Shown in pieces: positions 17,344 through 24,468 of a stretch of DNA of 38,699 bases (position 1 is the stretch's first letter; every line of letters begins with the position of its first letter). This stretch comes from Saprospiraceae bacterium (GTDB lineage Bacteria; Bacteroidota; Bacteroidia; Chitinophagales; Saprospiraceae). The position numbers were made by a program, and so were the translations under genes. Under the pieces are notes generated by a model that saw only the letters and a list, made by a program, of their open reading frames with translations, did no database searches and was not told where the DNA came from. The stretch lies in NCBI GenBank assembly GCA_016787545.1, contig JAEUUS010000345.1, positions 1-38,699 on the forward strand. The letters run 5' to 3'.

Positions 17344-18900
17344 ATGTCAAAAATCCTTTGGGCCGACGACGAAATTGATCTCCTGAAACCACACCTGATG
17401 TTCCTTCAAGGCAAAGGATATGAGGTTGTTACCGCCACAAATGGCTACGATGCTGTGGATTTATACACTGAGCAGGCATCAGATATTGATGTGGTGTTCC
17501 TGGACGAAAGTATGCCCGGACTTACGGGACTGGAAGTGCTGATGAAAATCAAAGCGCTAAACCGAAATGTGCCGGTGGTCATGATTACTAAAAATGAGGC
17601 TGAACATGTAATGGAAGACGCCATTGGCGGACAAATTTCAGACTACCTCATCAAGCCCGTAAACCCAAATCAGATTCTGCTGACCCTGAAACGAATCTTG
17701 GACAACAAGCGTCTGCTGAGTGAAAAAACTGCCCAGAATTACCAACAGGAATTCCGTGAAATCTTCATGGAAATTACTGGCGGATTAGATCAAAACCAAT
17801 GGGTGGAGGCCTATAAAAAAATTGTAAACTGGGAAATGCGCGTAGATGCCAATCAGGCTACAGGGGTGAGTGAAATCCTGTCGCAGCAAAAAGAACAGGC
17901 CAACACAGAATTTTCCAAGTTTGTCACTAAAAACTACTTTGACTGGGTAGACCGTACAAAAGAGGTTGGGCCAATTATGTCGCATTCCATGATGCGAAAA
18001 CATATTTTTCCGCACATCGGCAATGGCGTGCCAACCATAGTGGTACTGCTGGATAATCTGCGGTACGACCAATGGAAAACCATTGAGCCAATTCTGAACG
18101 AGCAATTTCGGACAGAGAATGAGGGCTACTTTTTCAGTATTCTGCCCACAGCCACCCAGTACAGCAGAAATGCCATTTTTGCCGGAATGATGCCTTCTGA
18201 AATTGAGAAAAATTTCCCCGACAAATGGAAAAATGATACGGATGAAGGTGGGAAAAACCTGTTTGAGGACTTTTTCCTGGGCAAGCAAATTGAGCGCTCA
18301 TTCCGAAAACCGGTGAAATGGGATTATGTAAAAGTAACCAATGTCAATCACGGTAAAGAGCTGAACGACAATATATTACATTACATGAACAACGATGTAA
18401 CAGTGATCGTGTACAACTTTATCGACATGCTCTCTCATGCGCGCACAGAGATGGAAGTACTCAAGGAACTGGCTGGTGACGAGCGTGCCTATCGTTCACT
18501 CACCCGCTCCTGGTTCCTGCACTCCCCTCTTTGGACGGCTCTTCAGAAACTGGAAGGTCGTGATGTACAGCTGTTTGTAACCACCGACCATGGTACCATC
18601 CGGGTACAAAGTCCTTCCAAAGTGGTTGGTGATCGTGAAACCACCACCAACCTACGTTACAAAGTGGGCAGAAACCTTCAATATGAAGCTCGTGATGTGC
18701 TGGCCATCAAAGATCCACTCAAGGCAGGCTTACCTCGTCCGAATATCAGCAGCACGTTCATTTTTGCGAAGGAAGACTATTTCTTCCTCTACCCAAATAA
18801 CTACAACCACTACCACAATTATTACCGAAACACCTTCCAACACGGCGGTATCAGCTTAGAAGAGATGATTTGTCCGGTAGTACGAATGAGAAGTAAGTAG
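17344..18900 (+). CDS. porX: PorX, T9SS response regulator with PglZ domain
   Basis: 518 residues, the usual PorX length. A CheY-like receiver (1-120) has Asp8/Asp9, phospho-acceptor Asp54 in VVFLDESMPG, Thr in VVMITKN and Lys in DYLIKPV. After a helical linker, residues about 205-518 form an alkaline-phosphatase-like PglZ domain with VVLLDNLRYDQW, TQYSRNAIFAGM and TTDHGTIRVQSP, which should carry metal-binding residues. PorX works with the kinase PorY and an ECF sigma factor to control T9SS genes, and its PglZ domain is reported as a nucleotide phosphodiesterase. T9SS cargo genes lie in the same window, but no secretion machinery genes do. The TAG stop codon is the first triplet of a family C repeat. 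Confidence 0.95.
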   Translation: MSKILWADDEIDLLKPHLMFLQGKGYEVVTATNGYDAVDLYTEQASDIDVVFLDESMPGLTGLEVLMKIKALNRNVPVVMITKNEAEHVMEDAIGGQISDYLIKPVNPNQILLTLKRILDNKRLLSEKTAQNYQQEFREIFMEITGGLDQNQWVEAYKKIVNWEMRVDANQATGVSEILSQQKEQANTEFSKFVTKNYFDWVDRTKEVGPIMSHSMMRKHIFPHIGNGVPTIVVLLDNLRYDQWKTIEPILNEQFRTENEGYFFSILPTATQYSRNAIFAGMMPSEIEKNFPDKWKNDTDEGGKNLFEDFFLGKQIERSFRKPVKWDYVKVTNVNHGKELNDNILHYMNNDVTVIVYNFIDMLSHARTEMEVLKELAGDERAYRSLTRSWFLHSPLWTALQKLEGRDVQLFVTTDHGTIRVQSPSKVVGDRETTTNLRYKVGRNLQYEARDVLAIKDPLKAGLPRPNISSTFIFAKEDYFFLYPNNYNHYHNYYRNTFQHGGISLEEMICPVVRMRSK

Positions 18901-19160
18901 ACTTGCGACCTACGACTTGCCAAAACGCTGATGTCTACTTGTTACCCTGAGCATAGCGAAGGGTCTGATATCCAATTTTTCCCGCGCATCGTTTGGTAGA
19001 GATCGTTTCCCTGATCCTGACCGGACATTTTTTTCTTCCAATACCCTGGAGCGAGGCTTCGCCGGTCCCTTCGCTACGCACAGAGTGAAAAAGAAACCCC
19101 AGTTTTTTCGTAAATCGTAAATCGCAAATCGCAAATCGCAAATCGCAAATCGTAAATCAA
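18896..19160. repeat. Nested inverted-repeat element, family C copy 1
   Basis: Outer parts are 7-bp units: left AGTAGACTTGCGACCTACG at 18896-18919, right AAATCGCAAATCGCAAATCG within 19108-19159, which is a diverged complement. Inside, TTACCCTGAGCATAGCGAAG (18943-18962) pairs imperfectly with CCCTTCGCTACGCACAGAGT (19067-19086). The left edge is the TAG stop of porX (18898-18900). Minus-strand reading frames through it encode DLRFAIC-type peptide repeats and should not be annotated as genes. Confidence 0.85.
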
Positions 19161-19481
19161 AAAAAATCCCCCTCCACATTGCTGCGGAAGAGGACATCCC
19201 AAAAACCGATTACGTCTTTATATCGTCGGCTGGAACAGCCGTGATAAAATCAATGTAGGAGCCTTTGTTGAAGGCTGGTCATAGTGTTGTTATGAAAAAT
19301 CCGGAATAGGTCGGACTGATATTCAGGTGTTACAGTTGGATTAAATCCGGGATTAAATTCTTCATGCAAAAGTAACGCCACTTTCATTTTTTTAGCATAC
19401 TCATTACACAGAAGATTGAAAAAGATTTTGCGGTATCAAACTGAACAGACTGCTCCAGGCAAACAACAAAATCAGTTTTAT
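19161..19481 (-). other. 321-base gap with a possible eroded small coding sequence
   Basis: No confident gene. On the minus strand a 45-codon frame runs from an ATG ending at 19387 to TGA at 19250-19252 (MKVALLLHEEFNPGF start) and is open upstream to 19435. A second frame, entering from the 3' end of the GTPase gene, reads NKTDFVVCLEQSVQFDTAKS and stops at 19384. The two join plausibly across a run of five T (about 19413), which would be a single frameshift. Both halves have protein-like composition, but I recognise no family. The start of the gap, TCAAAAAAAATCCCCCTCC, has no pairing partner. Confidence 0.25.
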
Positions 19482-21227
19482 TTAATTGATTTCCAGTTCA
19501 TTATCAATGATTTTCAACCGCTCTTTTAATGCTGAATGTTGTTCATTGAGGTATAAAATCTGTGATTCTTCCTGGTCTAACATCGCATCAATTTCTCCAA
19601 AATTGTCAGCAATGCGACCCTTTATAGTTCTTACATACCCGCGAAGTTTGCTTTCCAGGGCATCCTGCATCTGGATTCGACCCTTGCTGATCTCTGCTTC
19701 GTAGCCTTTTACAATCTTGCTCCGTTGGGCTCTGGCAGTAAATCCGGCAAACAACATTCCGATGCCTGTAAGCAGGCCGCCGGTAACATCAAAAACCGTC
19801 ATTTTAGTTACACCTGCCAGCACTAATCCGATGATAGCCGCACCGCTTCCCGCAGCAATACTGGGTGAAACTGTGGTGTTTTCCGGGAATAACTTGCCAT
19901 CATTAAAATTTTCAGAACGGGTCATAAACCTGGCGAATGCCTCCTGAAGCTCTTTCATCACAGCTGCCCGTTTTTCAGAAATCGTTTCGAAAATATAGGA
20001 ATCACTTTTAACAAGCGTATCTGCCGCACGAATTTTCAAATCGATCAACTTGGCCATTTGCTGCACAGAATCAGCAAGATCCACCACTCCATCATTCAAT
20101 TTATTGCGCAATTCGGCATTCAATTGCAATTCAAGTTGTTTCGCCAATCCGTTCAACCAATCCGTTATGGTGGCCTGTTTGCTAAACAAGCCCATCACGG
20201 AACGCTTCAACAAGGCTGGGAATGAAAGGCCAGCCGATAACTCTTCTCCAATTCCCCGAGTAATCCGATCATAACCATTTAGCAGGTTTTCCATCAATAA
20301 ATCCACATGATGGTTTGATTTTCTTTCCTGGTTATCCAAGGTTTGGGTAATGTCTTTCCGAAACTCCGTATCCAGACGAAACTGCTCCGCACGGGTATCC
20401 AGATCGGTCCTTAGCCGGTCCAGAATATGACCGGAGGTTGCCAGGTTGTTTTTTAGTTTCAAGGCTGCTCCCCGCCCTCCGGTAACATGTGTACGGATAT
20501 AATCGCGTACGGCAGAAAAATTACTTTGATCAAACCGGCCTTCCAACTCTGCTTTGGCGCTGGTAGCATAAATAACCGGATCTTCCATGCCTTTTTTCAG
20601 GGCAAATTCAAACAAGCCGCGCTCATTCACGGCCAGGTCTTCGGCCGACATCAAATCTTTTTGCTGAAGCACAAATATGATCTTCTTGTGCCAGTCGCGG
20701 TGTATAAAGTCAAAAAAATCCCAGGCGGATTGTCGGTATGGGTTTTTCGCCTCAAACACAAAAATGACCAGATCACTGGCAGGAATAAAGTGTTCGGTTA
20801 TTTGTTGGTGATTGGCAATAATGCTGTTCGTGCCCGGCGTATCCACTACGGCGATATCTTTGAGGATATCAACAGGCAGGTATAACTTTTTAAGAAAGGG
20901 ATTTACTGTCACCGTTTCTTCTGTTTCCCCATAAAGAATTTGCTGAACGGTATCCGTCATTGGTTGGGGCGCTACGGCACATATTTCACGCCTGGATTCC
21001 AGCAAGGCATTTACAAAGCTGCTTTTTCCGGCTTTAACTTCGCCAACGATCACAAACATAAAGGGTTCCGACATCCGGTTGCGCAATTCTCCAACCATGG
21101 AAGCCAGTTCTTTGTGCCCGATTTCCTGACTAAGTTGCTGTAAATCTTTCACAAGATCTTCGCATTGCGCGCGAAGTGCAAGGGTACGTTGGTTCAAAAT
21201 CATGCGCCAAACATAGGTATTTTCCAA
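19482..21227 (-). CDS. Bacterial dynamin-like GTPase
   Basis: 581 residues as drawn; a second ATG eight codons in is an equally good start. The P-loop is GEVKAGKSS (62-70), switch II contains VVDTPGTNS, and a switch I Thr is in QPMTDTVQQ. The guanine-specificity loop is probably LQQKDLMS. Residues 260-450 are long helices of a stalk. Residues 457-499 (starting IAAGSGAAIIGLVLAG) form two hydrophobic segments suited to a membrane-inserting paddle. The C-terminus is coiled coil. By family this is a GTP-driven membrane-remodelling or membrane-repair protein at the inner membrane. It stands alone, whereas some bacterial dynamins come as adjacent pairs. Confidence 0.9.
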   Translation of the reverse strand: MENTYVWRMILNQRTLALRAQCEDLVKDLQQLSQEIGHKELASMVGELRNRMSEPFMFVIVGEVKAGKSSFVNALLESRREICAVAPQPMTDTVQQILYGETEETVTVNPFLKKLYLPVDILKDIAVVDTPGTNSIIANHQQITEHFIPASDLVIFVFEAKNPYRQSAWDFFDFIHRDWHKKIIFVLQQKDLMSAEDLAVNERGLFEFALKKGMEDPVIYATSAKAELEGRFDQSNFSAVRDYIRTHVTGGRGAALKLKNNLATSGHILDRLRTDLDTRAEQFRLDTEFRKDITQTLDNQERKSNHHVDLLMENLLNGYDRITRGIGEELSAGLSFPALLKRSVMGLFSKQATITDWLNGLAKQLELQLNAELRNKLNDGVVDLADSVQQMAKLIDLKIRAADTLVKSDSYIFETISEKRAAVMKELQEAFARFMTRSENFNDGKLFPENTTVSPSIAAGSGAAIIGLVLAGVTKMTVFDVTGGLLTGIGMLFAGFTARAQRSKIVKGYEAEISKGRIQMQDALESKLRGYVRTIKGRIADNFGEIDAMLDQEESQILYLNEQHSALKERLKIIDNELEIN

Positions 21228-21439
21228 AAAAACATCAAAGTGTTGATTGAGACGGTTTCTGGAAATCGCCCTTTCAGATTTATAGGAAAATACGACAGAC
21301 TTATGCGATGATTTGTCAGGAATTTCCGGTTATGTGAGTGAGACTAGCCAGGTCTTATCATAATTTGACCTTGTTACTCAACTACATTTCATGTTGATGG
21401 ACTGTAGTTTTTCAATTTACCAATCATTTGTTTTTAACC

Positions 21440-22000
21440 ATGAAAATCAAAAATCTTGTAATGTTTCTCACCATGCTGGGAAGCTTTTGTGTATTTTCCG
21501 GCATTCAGGCACAAAGTACCGGTCCTAAACGGGAGGTGGGATTACAATTCAGTTCTCTGGATTTGGACGGCAGTTCATTCAGTGCATTTTTTAAAAAGGA
21601 AAAAAAGGAGAATGTGTACCGACGGATACGTTTTGCCACCGGAGACCTGGGGCTTGGTATTCAGGAAGAATTCACAAACTTTAATTTTCAGGTAGCTTTT
21701 GCCATTGGCCGGGAAAAGCGAAAAGAGCTTGATGACAAACTGGTGTTTTATCATGGACCGGAATTTAGTGCACTTTTTAGTGCATATGCCAATTCTGAAG
21801 ATGATTTGGCCTTTAATATTCGGCCAAGATTTGGCTGGGTATTTGGACTTCAACACAGTTTTAATGAACGTTGGGGTATCAATATAGAAACAATACCAAC
21901 TGTTTATGTGGGCGCCACCATCAATGATATCAACGAAGGGTTATTTTTTGGTGCAGGAGGTTCCACTACGGTTAGCCTGGGCATAGTGCGCAAGTTCTGA
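21440..22000 (+). CDS. Small outer-membrane beta-barrel-like protein
   Basis: 186 residues from the ATG at 21440, which opens a signal peptide ending near IQAQS. The rest alternates polar and hydrophobic residues in short strands (REVGLQFSSL, GLGIQEEFTNFNFQVAFAIG, FNIRPRFGWVFGLQ, TTVSLGIVRKF) and ends with Phe, typical of an 8-stranded outer-membrane barrel recognised by BamA. I recognise no specific family. It diverges from the GTPase gene with about 210 bases between them; no promoter passes my criteria there. It converges on the NtrY-like kinase across a family I/J repeat. Confidence 0.7.
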   Translation: MKIKNLVMFLTMLGSFCVFSGIQAQSTGPKREVGLQFSSLDLDGSSFSAFFKKEKKENVYRRIRFATGDLGLGIQEEFTNFNFQVAFAIGREKRKELDDKLVFYHGPEFSALFSAYANSEDDLAFNIRPRFGWVFGLQHSFNERWGINIETIPTVYVGATINDINEGLFFGAGGSTTVSLGIVRKF

Positions 22001-22029
22001 TCGACCGAATTTTCCGGGGGCTACAAAGG

Positions 22030-22150
22030 TGTTAAAACCACAAAGGCATAGCGGACACAAAGATTAAGTTTCTTCAGTGTTCTCCGTGCCTTTGTGGTTT
22101 TTATACCTATGTAATTCCCCTGCTTAGTGCCCTCTATTCCTTTGTGGTTC
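22030..22150. repeat. Inverted-repeat element of the CTTTGTGG family (family I/J)
   Basis: Arms TTAAAACCACAAAGGCA (22032-22048) and TGCCTTTGTGGTTTTTA (22087-22103) pair almost perfectly around about 38 bases. A third half-arm, CTTAGTGCCC...CCTTTGTGGTTC, follows at 22123-22150. It lies between convergent genes (stops at 22000 and 22186) and could serve as a terminator. Confidence 0.8.
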
Positions 22151-22185
22151 AAGTTAAGTTATGGTAAACCTGCTCCATTGTCAAA

Positions 22186-23532
22186 CTAAAATTCCAGTAC
22201 AAAGCGGGCGCCTCCACCGATGGCGGTACTTACCCGAATATCGCCGCCATGTAATTGCATGATTTGTTTGGAAATACTGAGTCCTACGCCGGTTCCGGTG
22301 GGCTTAGTGGTAAAAAACGGAATAAAAATCTCATCCAGCAGTTCAACGGGTATACCCGGACCGTTGTCTTCCACTTCAATGAATGGTTTCCCACGCGTAT
22401 CCGCGCCTGCGCGCAAGGTAATTCGGAGATCTGCGCCTCCGGCTGGCTCATTTGATTGGAGTGCCTCCCTGGCATTTTTCACCAGATTAATGAGTATCAT
22501 TTCCAACTGACCAGCATCTGCATACAGTTGCAATCCCTCTGGTTGAACAAAATATTCGAGTTGTATCTTCTGCTCTTTGGCTTCCGGGCCGGTAAGTTGC
22601 ACAACCCTCTCCAACAAGTTTTTGGCATAAATTTCTTCCAGACGAGGTGCTGGAATAGCGCTAAATGAGCGATAAGCTTCCACAAAATTCACCAGTCCAC
22701 GGCTCCTGGAAGCCACCACTTCCAGCGCTTCGGTTAGGTCGGTGGTAGCTGGACTTTCTGCCAGGTCGTGCTTTACAATGTCTTGTGCGGTTTCTACCAA
22801 CGACACAATTGGCGTGACGGAATTCATGATTTCATGGCGCAAAACCCGGGTTAAATTACGCCAGGCATCCACTTCTTTGCGCTGCAGTTCCGGATGAATA
22901 TTTTGCAGGGTAAGTAAGCGTACCGCCCTGCCCTGCAAACTCACACTTACTCCTTGTACAGCTAATTGACGACTGGTTTCCGGCTGATACAACATTTTTC
23001 CTTTTGATGTAAGTTGTTGTACAAACTGAGTTAGTGCCTTATGCCGTTCCGGCAAATCATGCAAATGGTGCAACCGATAAACACCTAATAATTGGAATGC
23101 AGCACTATTAGAAACCAGCACTGCTGATTGGTTATCAAACACCAGAATTCCGGCGCTTAAATGTTGTACAATGGTGTTGAGAAACAGCAGATTAGCTTCC
23201 TTTTCTGCACGGGTTTGCCGAAAAGCTTCCAGCACCTCATTAAATTGCCTGTTCACCTCCGCAAATGAATCACCTTTCTCTTTGGTGGAGGCAAATCGGA
23301 TAGCGAAATCCGAATACCGTACACTTTCAAAAAAACGAGCGAGTCGTCTGTTGGTATCATTTACATACCTGAATAAGGAAACAGCTATTCCTGCTGCTAT
23401 GATTCCCATCAGAAAAGCTAACCCGGGCTGAGGGTCCGGCCATAATGCTGCCATAACCGCGGCGATAATAGCAACCGACAACAGCAGGATGCGCCAGATC
23501 AGCGCGATGGAAAAGGAACGGACAAGTGCCAT
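22186..23532 (-). CDS. NtrY-like membrane sensor histidine kinase
   Basis: 448 residues. Two transmembrane helices (about 12-30 and 36-54) are close together with almost no periplasmic loop, so it senses within the membrane or in the cytoplasm. A HAMP-like segment (55-105) and a PAS-like domain (112-210) precede the H-box RVLRHEIMNSVTP with His233, and the ATPase has LINLVKNAREAL, DNGPGIP and GTGVGLSIS. The HEIMNSVTPI form is that of NtrY-related kinases. No response regulator is adjacent, so its partner is elsewhere. It starts 2 bases after the bestrophin stop codon (TAATTATG arrangement), which implies translational coupling and an operon with bestrophin and adenylate cyclase. Confidence 0.9.
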   Translation of the reverse strand: MALVRSFSIALIWRILLLSVAIIAAVMAALWPDPQPGLAFLMGIIAAGIAVSLFRYVNDTNRRLARFFESVRYSDFAIRFASTKEKGDSFAEVNRQFNEVLEAFRQTRAEKEANLLFLNTIVQHLSAGILVFDNQSAVLVSNSAAFQLLGVYRLHHLHDLPERHKALTQFVQQLTSKGKMLYQPETSRQLAVQGVSVSLQGRAVRLLTLQNIHPELQRKEVDAWRNLTRVLRHEIMNSVTPIVSLVETAQDIVKHDLAESPATTDLTEALEVVASRSRGLVNFVEAYRSFSAIPAPRLEEIYAKNLLERVVQLTGPEAKEQKIQLEYFVQPEGLQLYADAGQLEMILINLVKNAREALQSNEPAGGADLRITLRAGADTRGKPFIEVEDNGPGIPVELLDEIFIPFFTTKPTGTGVGLSISKQIMQLHGGDIRVSTAIGGGARFVLEF

Positions 23533-23534
23533 AA

Positions 23535-24413
23535 TTATATAAGCTCACCAATGTGTATTTCAATGCCATGTACCATTTTGCCTAACGGAAGGTCGTTTTC
23601 ATCTGCGCCGAACGGCTCTTCAATTTCTTCTGCAATCAGTTCCAAACTGGCCAATACATAGAAAATAAAACCTACAATTGGGATGACCCAATAACCCAGA
23701 TTGAACACGAAGCCAAATGGCAGGGTCACCACATAAAACAGCACGAATTTTTTAATAAACACGCTGTAGGAATACGGAATCGGGGTGTTTTTAATACGCT
23801 CACAAGCCCCGCAGATGTCTGTAAATGACTGAAGTTCAGCATTGAGAAACAACAACTGTTCTCCGCTGATTTTTTTGGAAACAAGCATATCATTGGCTTT
23901 GAACATCATGAGTGATGCCAGTTGATTTGGCAGGTGTTTTTCCAAATCAATTCGACGCTGCAGGGCTCCTGGAATATCGTCGAACAATTCCAGTCGGGTT
24001 TCTTCGGTGCGCAAGTGGTTTTTGAGCAGCAAGGCATATTTCGGGATCGCTTTTTCAAAAAATTGTCGGTCGGGATCCCCGGCAGGCAACATAGCGGCAA
24101 GTTTCATAGCCAGATTTCGACTGTTATTCACCAGTGCTCCCCACAGCTTTCGCCCCTCCCACCAGCGTTCATAGGCGGTATTGGTGCGAAATACCAGCAA
24201 AAAGGAAATGACAAAACCCAAAAGGGTATGCATGATGGAGATGTTCCGAATGTGGCTTTTCTCACTCAGTTGCCACACCTCCATCTCCAACCAGGCAACC
24301 AGACCTGAATAGGCACAAACGACCAATATCCAGGGAAATAGTCGCCGAACGGTATCGGAACGGTGAAAATGATACGGCCATACAAACCAGGCCTTGGGAT
24401 CGTGTGCTATCAT
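23535..24413 (-). CDS. Bestrophin family ion channel
   Basis: 292 residues from the ATG ending at 24413; the open frame upstream is only repeat and the overlapping cyclase tail. The N-terminal helix is followed by the first transmembrane segment (FPWILVVCAYSGLVAW), then HTLLGFVISFLLVFRTNTAYERWWEGR, the hallmark of bestrophin/RFP-TM proteins (Asn-Thr-Ala-Tyr-x-Arg-Trp-Trp). IPYSYSVFIKKFVLFYVVTLPFG includes the second conserved pore segment, and EIEEPFGADENDLPL is the acidic cluster of the calcium clasp region. Family members are pentameric anion, or in some bacteria cation, channels. It is the middle gene of the cyclase-bestrophin-kinase operon, and its start codon lies in family D repeat. Confidence 0.92.
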   Translation of the reverse strand: MIAHDPKAWFVWPYHFHRSDTVRRLFPWILVVCAYSGLVAWLEMEVWQLSEKSHIRNISIMHTLLGFVISFLLVFRTNTAYERWWEGRKLWGALVNNSRNLAMKLAAMLPAGDPDRQFFEKAIPKYALLLKNHLRTEETRLELFDDIPGALQRRIDLEKHLPNQLASLMMFKANDMLVSKKISGEQLLFLNAELQSFTDICGACERIKNTPIPYSYSVFIKKFVLFYVVTLPFGFVFNLGYWVIPIVGFIFYVLASLELIAEEIEEPFGADENDLPLGKMVHGIEIHIGELI

Positions 24414-24468
24414 GGACGGTAGACGGTGGACGGTGGACGGTTGACGGTGCCTATCGTCCATCGTCCAC
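24411..24468. repeat. Family D repeat between cyclase and bestrophin genes
   Basis: Degenerate 7-bp units GGACGGT (24415-24449) are followed by inverted units TCGTCCA (24454-24467) across a short loop TGCCTA. Read on the minus strand, it contains the cyclase stop codon (24451-24453) and the last few cyclase codons. It ends with CCGTCCATG, whose ATG is the bestrophin start. The same unit occurs inside the FadH-like gene at 34381-34446. Confidence 0.9.

Noticed and set aside
18910..19197. 95-codon minus-strand frame after porX
   Set aside because: It is read through the family C repeat and its inner stem; peptide repeats follow the 7-bp unit and there is no family resemblance.
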